Source: Pleurostoma richardsiae (taxonomy: Eukaryota > Ascomycota > Sordariomycetes > Calosphaeriales > Pleurostomataceae). From it: a DNA stretch of 64,000 nt. Location: NCBI GenBank assembly GCA_030052745.1, contig JANBVO010000001.1, positions 1,984,001-2,048,000 on the forward strand, written 5' to 3'. A model generated the notes under the pieces. The model had not been told where the DNA came from and did no database searches. It saw only the letters and a list, made by a program, of their open reading frames with translations. Positions 22,201 to 33,308 of this stretch are shown piece after piece. A program made the position numbers and the translations under genes. Every line of letters starts with the position of its first letter. The stretch's first letter is position 1.

Positions 22201-22725
22201 TCTGCGGTAGAAATAAGACGACACAATAAGGACCTGGCAGAAATAGCGAATGGCGATAGCCAAAGTGTCTACGACCTCGACTGGCGTACACGGGGACTTC
22301 TCTCGGAAGAGAAAGGAGACCACGGCAATAACTGGTTCGAACACCAATGCAATAACATAAGAGCCGACATATGGATGCCAAACAGGTTCGGGCGAGTCCG
22401 ACAAGGCGGCAAGTTCGACACCGAAAACCAGGATGCATGACAACAGGCCGATGATGGTGTCCTGCTGGCCAAGCCACTTGTTGGCGATTGCAGACGACAC
22501 GAATATGACGACAGCTTGAGCAAGGTAGGTGAGGATGCTCAGCAGCATGAGCCAGATAAGGAGACCCCGCCGGACATGTTGATCCCTAGGAGCGCTAGAC
22601 TGCAAGGTACATATGGCGATAGCAGAGGAGACAAGAAAATAACCAAAGACGGCAGTCGGGTACGTGTAGTGCAGGCTAACCGTGAGAGACTCCAGTGGTG
22701 GAGCGTCTTGGGAGGCGAACTCCAT
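19294..22725 (-). CDS. HMT1: Half-size vacuolar ABC transporter, Hmt1/ABCB6 type
   Basis: Six exons are inferred: 22725-21934, 21872-20653, 20591-20431, 20378-20177, 20119-19750 and 19680-19294, giving about 1043 aa with consistent phases. Hmt1-type proteins move phytochelatin/glutathione-metal conjugates into vacuoles. An N-terminal domain with about five membrane spans precedes the ABC transmembrane domain. The nucleotide-binding domain has Walker [10 protein letters not shown] (about 633-641), signature LSGGE, Walker [13 protein letters not shown] and H-loop HRLST. The fifth exon runs into a TAG at 19746-19744, but a good intron removes it: donor GTATAG at 19749, branch-like CTGAC, acceptor TAG before 19680. 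The sixth exon stays open for 128 aa and begins with [15 protein letters not shown], a PAM2-type motif, then a Ser/Pro tail ending near RRIQSKSEP. The start chosen, MEFASQD, sits just before the first span; an ATG at 23013 is possible. Confidence 0.9.
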
Positions 22726-25700
22726 GGCCAAGGCCACAGATGGAGTGGTGCTGTCCAGTTGAAGGACTAGGTCTCGTTGTGCGGTGTCGTGTAGATAGAA
22801 TGGGGTTGATAGTCGGGCAAGTGCTTCTTGTTTATCCCTAGACAAGGGCGGCGTTGTCGAATGTTGGCAGCATGCAAGGCGTAGATGTCCGGAGGCATAT
22901 GACGACCGGATATAGAAGTCCCGGAGAGAGGCTGGAGCAATCTTCTGATGCTGATGAGAGCTGGTCGCGTGTCCAGAAACCGACCAAGTTGACGTGGCAG
23001 TGAGAGATCCCACTGTTCAGTCACAGACCGGTGAACGGTGCTGGCCTTCCTGTCGAGAGGAACAAGTGGTGACCGGTTATTGATCCCCCTGAGAAAGGAG
23101 TGACCCGGAGGGAAGTCGCAGCCTAGCAACGCCGACGTCCCGTACGGTACCTTAAGTACCTGGGTACACGACCTTCTTTGTTGACTCGGGTCCACGTCTT
23201 GGACAAGACTGGAAACCACGAGGGGAGGCAGAAGGGGCCTCAGCTAAGGTGGCTGCCCGAGAGTCGACGAAGTCCTCACAAGATACCTACCTAGACAAGG
23301 CACACTACCAACGTGACTTACCACTCCTGACTCCCGAACACCTAGAGAGAAGTTGCTCTTCAGGTTGGACAGGGTGATCTGCAGGTAGATCTGTTAGGCA
23401 AGGGAGGTCCCTTCCCTTAGGCACAGATGATCAAGTCTCAAAATGCGTCATCCGACTCAGGAAGGCACGATGAGTCCTCAGAATGTGACTGCCTATAGGG
23501 ACAGTAAGCAAGATGAACTCGTGAGAATACTTTAGGCAGGTACCTCAAGTGAGATAGGGTGGGTGGATTGGGTTTATGACAGGCATGACAGCCTCATCGA
23601 GGCGGCGTAAGGAACGCACCGAAGTCGGGATTTGTCGCGGTTTAGGCTACCACTTCCCTCTTCACAACACTCCTGTCAGCTTGGGCTTACGAGTTCCTCT
23701 CCAGGGAGATTCCGCCTTTCAGAGACGTGATCAGGCCTTAAATGAAGAATTCCGCCTGACCAAGTACGACTGGGCAAGTGACACGCCTCCCAACGGCGGG
23801 ACTGGCGCTGTTGAGCCGAGACAGATGTTGGTCCGCGATCCTGGCATGAAGGCCTGTCTCTGGGATCTGCATTGAAGAGTTTAGTATCTGCGTCCTTCCA
23901 CAAGAGTCACTCTGAGATACTGCACGGGTTTACCTTGTCCAGATCTCTCGCTGCCCAGACAGCTCACCTTGTTAGACGACCTCCGTTGCCAGCAACGGCA
24001 ACGCTAATAGCGACGGCCTCTGGCTGCTTGACCCAGCAATCAGTTGTTGGCGCTTCGTCAAGGACGTCAGCCCAATGCTAGTCAGGTGCGTGTCGAAGCG
24101 TCTGAGGAAGGTGAAATTGCTGCGAATAGGCGGTGCTGGAAATTCAAAACGCGTCAGGCTTCCTGAGGTCTAGCTTCATTCAGCAATTGAGGTCTTGATC
24201 CGCCGCGAAGGAACAGCACGATGGCTATCCGCGATTGGTGATTCAACGTCCTGAGAATGACTGGGATCATCCACTTATCAAGGGAGATCGACGTTGTGCC
24301 AAACGTGGGAAGGAAGAGCCGAAGCAGGACGAGAGACTTCGTACGCATGGAAGACAAAAAACAGCAATCCGAGCCCGGGTTAGTGACCACTCGATACGGT
24401 GCAGGTCGAGTGACCAGGATGGACCCAAAAAAAAGCTCACTGCAACAACTTACCATACAACAGCACTCCGTGCCGTGTTCTGGGGCGAAGAAAAGAGAGT
24501 GGCCAAGAGGCGGTGATGCCCGGGCCTGGGGTTACAAAGCACGGGTAGAACATCCCTGACTATCGTGAACCGTCAGTCAGCTGGATCAATTCGGGCAGAT
24601 GGCTTTCCCGACTTTGGAAAGTTGAACAGATCCTTCAAGCAGCTGCCCCTGCATCCCCCAGGAGTCCACTGGTGTGTCATTCTGCGGTGGCTCGGATTCC
24701 AATCGAGCCAGGATGGTGGTACAAGGACATCATGAAGGTGCCCATGAGCCATGAGGCGGCCCATGAGGCGGACATCTTGCCCAATGGCCTCGTCGAGTTC
24801 GGTGGCCAAGATCCGCTCGTCAGGCTGGTCGTGCTTCAATCGGTGAGAACCTGCAGCAGCACGAGAAGCGAGGCATAAGAGATCCCTACTCACATATCCC
24901 ACACTTACCGCTTCTTGGCCACTGCGACCAGCGCGCATACTGCCACGCCGAGGGAAAAGCAAGGCTGGCCCGCCACTTGGAGGAGGCCCGCGGGAGCCCG
25001 TCGGCTGTGTGCTCCCAGCAGAAAGAGGAAGCGCGGCCAGTGCTCCACCGGAGCCAGTCCCGTACCTGGAATCTTTCTGAGTGTCGAGAGTGTGGTCGTT
25101 TAAGCTTGCAGGATGCATCTCGTCAGTCCCTTCACCGACTTTGATGCAAGGGTCCTAAGACAGTAAGCGTCCTGGAACGCTGCACGCTGATAGGTTCCGT
25201 AGTCTTGGGAACTTGGGAACCACCTTTTATATCACGTCTCACGGCCTGGCCCTTGAAGCCACTCATAAATGGCGTTCTATTGCAGCTGCAGCCACGGATC
25301 ACCTTCTTTCGTCCAGGAGGGAATCTCGAGTCCACCGGATGCGAAGCTGTGCATGCCGCCCCTCGCCATGATGGAGCGACAACAGGCGGCCCCATAGCCA
25401 GGAAACTGGGCCGAACCCCTCTTCGGTTTGAAGAAATGCATCGGCAGGCACATCAACCAGGAGTTGTCTTTGGTAGCTCGTTCGCCATGCGAAATATCCG
25501 CTTGGTCTTGTGATTCTTGCTCAATCCAACGACAATGCGCCTCCTTGCTGACACTTCCCCTCAACAGAGTGGCGGCGACAGATTGGGTGAAGAGGGGGAG
25601 GACAGACCGCCAGGGTACGACAGGTGGTCAGCAACCAGCTGATTCTCCATAGCAGTCGTGTGCTATGTGAGAAACGCGCTGCTGATCTTTCTGCCCTTGC

Positions 25701-27013
25701 CAGCCAGGCTGTCCAAGATCACAACAGGGACAACTACTCGGCTTGAATCGGCGCGACCAATTCCCTCGGCAATCACGACCAAGGTAGTCTTGTTCAACCA
25801 TCACAGTGCGCACGACAGGACAAATTTGGTCTCGCAGGCCGAATGCTTCAGCAGCAGAACCCCCCCACGCTACCCCAGACAAGAGGAATCGTCCGTACGA
25901 TCTCCGTGCGCTTTGTGCCTTTCTAACCCTTGCCTGCAGACGCCCATGAATGCACATCTCGACGAAACGAACGGACCTGCCAATCACCATGTCCAACGCT
26001 GCTTTTTCTCTCCTGCAGTTTGCTACCTCCCTAACAGCATGACCTACATGGTGGCCTGATCGGAGGGATTTCCGAGATCGATCGGGCGTCGCTGCCCCAA
26101 GAGCTCTTGCATCCTTGTGTCACCCGAGCGAGAGCAATACCTCGCGTGGCGGCCTGACGACTGCCGCGGTGTAGGACGATGGTCCTGGGCCTGTGTCGTC
26201 AGGAGTTCTAAAATATTGCCTGGCTCTCAAACATCATGTGCCCCGTCGTACCAGGACAAGACCAGTAACCCCTCGTGGCGGCGGGCAGTGACACGACACC
26301 CAGGTCCCCCTGGCGGAACTGGTTGCAGTCTGCCGGCTATCTGTCTACCTGAAGCAGACTGTTGCTTCGGACAAGGTTGTCCCTTCATTGAGCGGTCGTG
26401 GCCCATCAAGTTTGGTGCAGTGCAGCTACCGTTCTAAAGTGAGCCCAAAGTCCCGGTCCTGAGGTGCGCGTCGGCCGCGCCGAGTACCTTTGTCATGTAT
26501 CGCCAGCGATTAGACACATATCATTGTTCTGCGGACTTGGCGAAGAATATTACTAGTATTCGCTGCTGCCAGATTGAGGCTTGACAGGTGAACAATGCGC
26601 ACTTTGCAGGGAAAGAGCTGTTGGCGAAGCCACTGACGCATCCCATCCTGCCACTGGTGAAGCTGGCACTAAGCACGTCTACCAATTCTCCGGGAGCCGC
26701 ACTGAACAATGCAATATCTCGAGGTCAGATCTACCGTCAACTAGCGTCATATATGGACTCGAGCGCTATGGCGGTCTGCTGGATCTCCGGCGATCAACGC
26801 AGCGGGCAGCCGCCATGTGGTCTTGTGCCGCCCTGGGTCAGACTGTCGGACGAGGGCTACGTACGCAGCAGGGGACAGCATAAGTCACGGAACACGGGCA
26901 CAATGTAAGTCATCGCCTGTATTATCCCGGGCTGTCTCAGATCTCACGATAGCATATATCCCTCTCACACTTGCCCGTGACTCGGGGCTTTTGCCCGCAC
27001 ATCTCCATCCTGG
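22726..27013. other. 4.3-kb gene-poor interval
   Basis: This is the upstream flank of the ABC transporter gene and the 3' flank of the beta-propeller gene. There is a GTACC-rich imperfect palindrome at 23145-23166. Frames of 100-180 codons (for example 24573-25118 on -) lack motifs, and open frames overlap on both strands. No tRNA, transposase or reverse-transcriptase signature could be read with confidence. It may contain decayed sequence. Confidence 0.45.
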
Positions 27014-28024
27014 TCACCACCCACACGCCGCAAAGTCCACGGCGGCGATATTGGCAGGCCTGGTCAATGTGCCATTCACTGGCTGAGTGGCCCCTCCTGT
27101 GGTGGTTACATACAAAACACGGGAGTCTCTCGCTGTACGGCCGAAGCGGCATGCTGTGGCAGTCGCTAGGTCGAGGGAGCCAGCGCTCCCTGCTACCGTG
27201 GTGACTGTGCCGTCCAGTGTTACCTTCACAATAGTGTTGTCCGTATTGGCTGCGACAAGGGCACTCCCGTCTTCAAGAAGGGTGAAGTCGTCCATGGTAA
27301 AGCCACTCGCAATGACCTCCACGGGGCCCGTTGGGGCAGCCGTCTGGGCGCTGACGGGCACGCGGCAGAACAGGGCTTGAGCCATAGACGTGTAATAGAC
27401 GTAAGTTGTCCGATCCCGTGCCGACCTGAAGACCTTGACGCCGTTAGGGCCTATTGGATGTGTCGAATTTGGCGGGACAGTCATGGTGGGATCAGAGATG
27501 GCGACGGCCGACTGCCCGGTGTTGATGTCTACCAGGAGGATCTGCGCCAGGGTTGAGTCGGCGACGAGAATGGAGGATGAGTTCCACGTGTCGGCGCCGT
27601 TCAGGAGGCCCGCCTGCGGCAGCTTCGCCGCCAGTCGCGACACCGGTGACCGCCCCCTGAGGTCGAGCTCCCAGATCTGCGACGAATTCGGCTGGATCCC
27701 GGTCGCGATGCTGAAGTTGGTGCCCACGAAGGCGAAGACGTCCGGGTAGACCTCGGTGATGCCCAGCAAGGCAGTGACCTCTGGGACGGAGAGCAGCCGG
27801 GACCCAGACTTGGTGAAGGGGTCGACAGCCCAGAGCTCCGGGACGTCGACCCTGGTTGCGAGGATCTCTCCGGAGGAGCGGATGGCGAGGTTCTCGAACC
27901 AGGTGGGCGAGTCGCTCAGCTGGAAGACCGTAGATATACTCGGCGATGCCTGCGGCTGGGCCGCCAGGGCGATAGCAAGTGCTGGCGCGAGGGCCGCGAG
28001 GGAACGGGGACCTGAGAGGCGCAT
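27014..28024 (-). CDS. Secreted beta-propeller protein (SMP-30/NHL-like)
   Basis: Single exon, 336 aa, starting MRLSGPRSLAALAPALAIAL, a clear signal peptide with likely cleavage after the Ala/Gln stretch. The mature part has repeated blade-like strands: WFENLAIRSSGEILATR, ELWAVDP, IWELDLRG, NGVKVFRS and DDFTLLEDGSALVAANTDN. This is the pattern of the fungal six-bladed SMP-30/gluconolactonase-like family, which also includes hetero-Diels-Alderases of tropolone-sesquiterpene pathways. Several N-x-S/T sites suggest glycosylation. An in-frame ATG 17 codons upstream (28075) was rejected because it would place charged residues before the signal peptide. No biosynthetic genes lie alongside, so substrate and role are unknown. 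Confidence 0.8.
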   Translation of the reverse strand: MRLSGPRSLAALAPALAIALAAQPQASPSISTVFQLSDSPTWFENLAIRSSGEILATRVDVPELWAVDPFTKSGSRLLSVPEVTALLGITEVYPDVFAFVGTNFSIATGIQPNSSQIWELDLRGRSPVSRLAAKLPQAGLLNGADTWNSSSILVADSTLAQILLVDINTGQSAVAISDPTMTVPPNSTHPIGPNGVKVFRSARDRTTYVYYTSMAQALFCRVPVSAQTAAPTGPVEVIASGFTMDDFTLLEDGSALVAANTDNTIVKVTLDGTVTTVAGSAGSLDLATATACRFGRTARDSRVLYVTTTGGATQPVNGTLTRPANIAAVDFAACGW

Positions 28025-29067
28025 GCCCGGCAGATAGGACGCTTGATCGGTTATTGAGAGACTATAACACAACAAGACGGCATAGCGACGCCAAGCTCAC
28101 GGTTGATATGCTTCTGTATTCCTATGTCGGCTCCAGCCTCAACGGGACATGGCCAAATACTTATACACATCTCGCAGCTGAACAGACAGCATGCTTGTTC
28201 GGGATCGCCCTGACCTCTCCGAGAAAGAAGTCCGAGAGTAAGTACGATGCTCCGCCAAACCCACCTGCACCGACGAACGGTAAGTGAGGATGGCTTTCGG
28301 GGACGCGCAGATCAGTTCAGCTCCTCTTTGGAGAAAGCGACGATCTCTCCTGAACCATTCTTGGGAGTAGGTGACAGCCGGAATGACGTGCAAGGGCTGA
28401 CGTCCCGCCTCAGCTGCGGGTTGATGAGTCTATACCGGCGTCAGTCCATTGGCCCACCCAGAGCCACAATATATGGAGGTAGGTAGCATGGGGCCGGCGA
28501 CGACAATGGTTCTCGGGAATATGATAGCCACGGTTCCACAGGAGACGTCCGCATATGGAATCACTGACGTGAGAGGCATACGGGGCTGAGCCAAGCTTTT
28601 CAGGGCCCCGATCCTTCCGCGATCCTTTGAGGGGGGGAGGTGAACACTTAGATGATCGCCGTGTGAGTCGTTCGGGACGGTGGGGCAGGGGTGAGGTAAC
28701 CCGAGGAAGACGAACGATGGAATGTCTATTGCAATTCAGACCATGGTTATCACAGCTTGTGCATACCAATCACATCTATTGAGTCACACGGCGTTCAGAT
28801 GTCAACCTGCTGGACGAACAGATCGAGGAGCATGTCAAAAGGCGGCACGGGCTGTACGACGTACAGTGCGGAAGGATTACTCCTTACCTGCACGGAGTAG
28901 TGGACGGCCCTCACATAAAGACAGTCAGAATATCGATCCGATTACTGTGCAGTGATAAGCGGCAGCCCCGCTCTTTTTTTCTCGCCCTTTTGCCCTCACT
29001 ATCTGCTTCCCCGTCTCTCTCCCTCAAGAGTCTCGAGAGGCACTGCCGCCAAGTTTTCGCAGATGTG
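28025..29067. promoter_or_regulatory. Divergent promoter region, beta-propeller gene/DUS2
   Basis: About 1 kb separates the minus-strand secreted-protein gene from DUS2 on the plus strand. The DUS2 leader carries a CT-rich stretch at about 28972-29035, common just upstream of fungal start codons. No further gene is evident. Confidence 0.5.
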
Positions 29068-29100
29068 ATGTCTCTACGTCTCCTCAAGAGACTCATCACC

Positions 29101-30442
29101 ATGTCCCAACCAGTCAAGAAGGTGCCGATTCCTCCCCGGGGCGTCGACTACCGGGGCAAGGTCGTCCTCGCCCCCATGGTCCGCTCCGGCGAGCTGCCCT
29201 CGAGGCTGCTTGCCCTGCATTACGGAGCAGATCTAGTCTGGGGTATGTGCTACCCTACGATCCTTCTGCAATGCCGTGACACCAATGCATCGGGGATGCT
29301 AACCGCGCATTCCCTTTCCAGGCCCCGAGACCGTCGACCGCGCAATGATAGGCACGACCCGCCGCGTGAACCCGGCGACCAACATGATCGAGTGGATCCG
29401 GAACCCCTCCCAGACGCACAAGAACACCCCCGCCGCGGCCGCCGAGAGCAGCGTCGTCTACCGCATGGACCCCGTCCGCGAGGCCGGCAGGCTCATCTTC
29501 CAGATCGGCACCAGCGACCCGTCTCGCGCCGTGCAGGCGGCGCGCCTCGTGGCCGCCGACGTGGCGGGCATCGACGTCAACGCCGGGTGCCCCAAGCCCT
29601 TCAGCACGCACGGCGGCATGGGCGCCGCGCTGCTGCGCGCGCCCGACACGCTGTGCGCCATCCTCGAGGCGCTGGCGCGCGAGGTGGCGCCCGAGTTCGG
29701 CGTGGGGATCAGCGTCAAGATCCGCCTGCTCGAGACCCCCGCCGAGACCGAGGCGCTGGTGCGCCGGCTCGTGGCCACGGGCATCACGGGCCTGACCGTG
29801 CACTGCCGCACCACGCCCATGCGCCCGCGCGAGCGCGCCATCCGCGGGCAGCTGCGCATGGTGGGCGAGGTGTGCCGCGCGGCCGGCGTGGCGTGCCTGA
29901 TGAACGGGGACGTCGAGGACCGCGACCACGCGCGCAGCCTGGCCGCCGAGCACGCCGTCGACGGCGCCATGATCGCCACCGCCGCGGAGCGCAACCCCAG
30001 CTGCTTCCGCGCCGCGGCCGACGGCGGGCTGGCCCCCTGGGAGGAGGTCGCGGAGCGGTACCTGCGGCTCGCGATGGAGGTGGGCAACCGCTTCGGCAAC
30101 TCAAAGTATCTGCTCAACCAGATGGTGCCCGGGAAGACGCCCGTGTACAAGGAGATGATGCGGTGCAAGTCGTACGCCGCCATGGTCGACGTCCTCGGCT
30201 TCGCCGACCTCAAGGAGGAGGCGCTGCGGACGGACGCGATGCTGGGGATCGGTGACGCGAGCGAGAGTAAGAAGGGGGCCGCGGCGGTCAAGGGGGGAAA
30301 GCGGGATAGTAGCGCCCTCACGGGCGAGCAGGTCGCTGACGTTGCTTCCTCATCCAAGCGGGTCCGGACGGAGGCGGGCGAGGAAGCGGTGGTGGAAGCC
30401 GTCCCGGAGGCTCCAGTCTCAGCAGTGGCGCTGTCCGCATAG
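29101..30442 (+). CDS. DUS2: tRNA-dihydrouridine(20) synthase (Dus2)
   Basis: Two exons, 29101-29242 and 29322-30442, with a 79-nt intron (GTATGT, branch CTAAC, CAG) in phase 1; 420 aa. Dus2 is an FMN enzyme that reduces uridine 20 in the tRNA D-loop using NADPH. Seen motifs: APMVRSGELPSRLLALHYGA at the N-terminal TIM barrel, then GIDVNAGCPKPFSTHGGMGA, which holds the catalytic Cys and is the Dus2-specific form, then LTVHCRTTPMRPRE and LMNGDV for FMN/phosphate binding. An upstream in-frame ATG at 29068 would add 11 residues (MSLRLLKRLIT), possibly a short mitochondrial-type leader. The core (about 29340-30250) is strikingly rich in G/C at third positions compared with neighbouring genes. The C-terminal 60 residues are a Lys/Ser/Ala-rich tail. 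Confidence 0.93.
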
Positions 30443-30909
30443 TGCTCGGACAGTCTGCGAGATGGGGACTGATAGGATGGGGAGACAGGGTAGAGTATCC
30501 TTGAGCTGCAACGAAGGCTCGCTCCTTACTGGGAGGAAATGTGTGGGCTGGCTTGTATCATAATCGCATTTGCTGGCGTCGTACAGAGGCGGACGGGAAA
30601 GAAGCAAAGAACGGAGGACTTTTTGGCTTGTTTTACTAGATACGGGGAGGCGTTCAAACATGGCTAGGGCATAGCGACGGACCTTCACGCGCGGCGGCCA
30701 GAGAGATATAGGTATCTCTGATTCGAATTTACTATGGACATCTACGTTCGTCTCTTCTTGCGTGATCGAGGAGTTGCAGTCCATGGCCCCTCTCCATCGT
30801 GCTTGCTGAGTTGCCGACGTCCGCCCGTCTATATGGCCAATACCTCTCGGCGGCCATACACAATCCCCTCTAGAACCCGCCGGTTGCTCTAGTCTCTCTC
30901 TTCCCCAGC
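30443..30909. other. Convergent gap between DUS2 and PPE1
   Basis: About 470 bp between two convergent genes. It should hold both 3' UTRs. No other feature is seen. Confidence 0.5.
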
Positions 30910-32414
30910 TCACACCCTCTTGCCCTGCGCTAGCAACTCCGAAACCTTCGGCGGCAGGACCAGGGCGCTCCTGTCGTTGCGCCGGTAGAAGTCGACGAGG
31001 ACATGAGCCGTCTTTTCAGGCAGGTCCTCGTGGATGAAGTGGCCCGCCTCCGGGAAGACCTGCAGCGCATATTTGCCTGACCGAATAGCCGTTAGTCGTC
31101 ACGCACGATAATGCCCTTGCTGCCTCGGACAGATACGATGAAATGAGTGCTAAGGAGGGTTTTCTTGGTGCGGCTTCTTACCTTGCATCTGCCCGATCGT
31201 CAGCTCCTTGTCCAGCCTGTCCGTTCCCGCCAGCAGGAGTAGCTTTCCCCCCTTGGCCTCGAGGAACTTCTTGCTCAGCCCCACGAACCAGTCCTGCCAG
31301 AACGGCTCCGTCGCCCCGAGGTCCGTCCGCCAGTGCCACGGCCAGCTTGCCCCTCCTCCCCGGCCCGCGCTGCTGCTGCCGCCGTCCGCGACCCCGTCGC
31401 CGTCGCTGCCGCCGCCCTCGTCGTGCACCAACAGCGCCGGCACGCTCGTCCGCGCCGAGACCGAGTTGCGGATCGTCCGCGAGCGGATGTGCCAGTCGAT
31501 GCCCTGCTGCAGCGTGGCGAACCCCGTCGGCCGCGTCGACAGGTACGTCTGCATGCTCTGCAGCGCGTCGATGGCCGAGCCCTCCACGACGTCGAGCACC
31601 GCGTACCCGAGCAGGGCGGAGCCCAGCGCGCCGGAGCGGGCGAGGTCCGTCACGACGGCCCCGCCGAGGGAGTGGCCCACCAGGATGATGGGCGGCAGCT
31701 CGGGCCAGTGCATCTGCCTCTGCGTCAGGCGGATGACGGAGAGGAGGTCCTTCCGGAGCGTCTCCAGCCGGAGGTCCAGCTCGTCCTCCGTCTTGGTGCT
31801 GCCGTCGGCCCCGACGCGCGTCACGGTGGTGGACCCGTGGCCCCTGGCGTCGAGGGAGAGGATGCCGGCGGACGGGAGCCGCTTCCGGATCTCGGACCCG
31901 ACGACGGCGAAGGAGAGGCCAGAGGACCCGGCGCCGTGGTGCATCACGAACAGGGGGCCCTTGCCCACGGGCGAGGTGAGGTAGGCGTGGTGCGTGATTC
32001 GAACATCTCCTCCCTCCGCCTCCGGCTCGGGGAGGAAGAGCTCCCGCTCAAAGTACGTCGTCCAGGGGATCTGCTCTAGCGACCTGCCGCCACCTCGGGG
32101 GGCACTAACACAATGCGTCTGCAGTTCAGCAATCCATCATTCGAGTGAGGCGGGAACAGTGAATGGGAGGGAGTCATAGAAAATAGGTTACCAGCGCACA
32201 ATTGTGGCCTCGCGAACAGGTTCCTACTAGGAGAGGGCACGATGGTGCCGGTGGACGAGGCTGAAGATGCCGAGGACGAGTCGTCGTCGACCATCTCCGG
32301 CAGCTCGGCGACATGATCCGCCTCGAGCTGCGCGTCCTCGTCGGCCTCGTTGAAGGCGTCGGGCCCCATGGCGCTCAGCTTCTTCTTGGCCCAGGCTTTC
32401 TGCAGGTCACTCAT
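30910..32414 (-). CDS. PPE1: Protein phosphatase methylesterase 1
   Basis: Three exons, 32414-32192, 32075-31182 and 31076-30910, all joined in phase 1; 427 aa. PPE1/PME-1 removes the methyl ester from the C-terminal Leu of the PP2A catalytic subunit. The alpha/beta-hydrolase fold shows the oxyanion block VMHHGAGSSGLSFA, the nucleophile elbow ILVGHSLGGAVV, and a late His in EAGHFIHED in exon 3. The N-terminus MSDLQKAWAKKKLSAMG and the block WTTYFERELFLP match the PPE1 family. An insertion of about 30 residues rich in Gly/Ser/Asp sits in the cap region (SDGDGVADGGSSS), as is frequent in fungi. The ATG at 32417 directly before the chosen one adds only one Met. Confidence 0.93.
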
Positions 32415-33308
32415 CATATGAGCGGGCTCGCGGGGGGGTTCGGGGTCATGGAGGCTGGCGATGTGGGGTTCTCTCTCGGTGCTGCTCAGACTGGCGAAGG
32501 AACAACGAGAAAAGACGGGCGGGAAAAGTCGAGGTGAGGGAGGATGCGCTTAAAGATCAAGAACGATACGACCGTTCGTTGTTTCTTGGCCGTTTGTCGC
32601 TTGCTAACAGAAACTCGTACCTCGTCACGGCCTCCGTGCCGTTTCGTGACTTCCCAAAGTCAGATGAGAGAGAGGATGAGGTCATGCGACGATGAGATAA
32701 AGTTGCGGCCCCCGGGAATTGATTGCTCTTGCACTGTGTTTCGGTGGATTGCCCACTGAGCACAGCTGTCTCGCTGTGACAACAGCGTCTTTAGTGGGAC
32801 GAACACAGTATTACTTCCTCAAAGCCGCACACTGTGCACACAAGATAAGCATCTGCTGCACGGTGATTGAAGGCATCTCGAGATAACTGAATCTCTTTAA
32901 CGCCTCTTGTTCTTCCTCTTCGTCTCTATCGTAGTTCTTCCGATTCAAGTTGCTGCTATCCCTCGTATTTTCTCTTCAATCACCACGGACGCAGAGAGAA
33001 CAGAGACTGAGCATTGAAGTTGAATTCTAGTACTCATCGACAGCTTCAACTACTCATATTCGCTTCTCCCACCGTGATCATGACAGTATAATATATCTAA
33101 ACAAAAATATAGTCGACGTCGTACTCGCCGAGAGTGTATGGGCTATATCCACCGTCTCCAACCCCACCTGCCATTGCCTCCATGGTATCATCAGATCCTA
33201 CCACCCGACTACAGAGTCGTGTATATGTATGTGCACGAGATAAGTAAAAGTACATGAGCTACTCCCTCCATCCACCCATCAATACCCGCAGCGATCAGCT
33301 GCTAGCAT
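32415..33308. other. PPE1 upstream / TRP gene 3' flank
   Basis: About 0.9 kb between two minus-strand genes, combining the PPE1 promoter and the 3' UTR of the TRP-like gene. No additional coding sequence is supported. Confidence 0.5.

Noticed and set aside
24573-25118. 181-codon minus-strand frame in the 22.7-27 kb gap
   Set aside because: No domain, no conserved start, overlaps other open frames.
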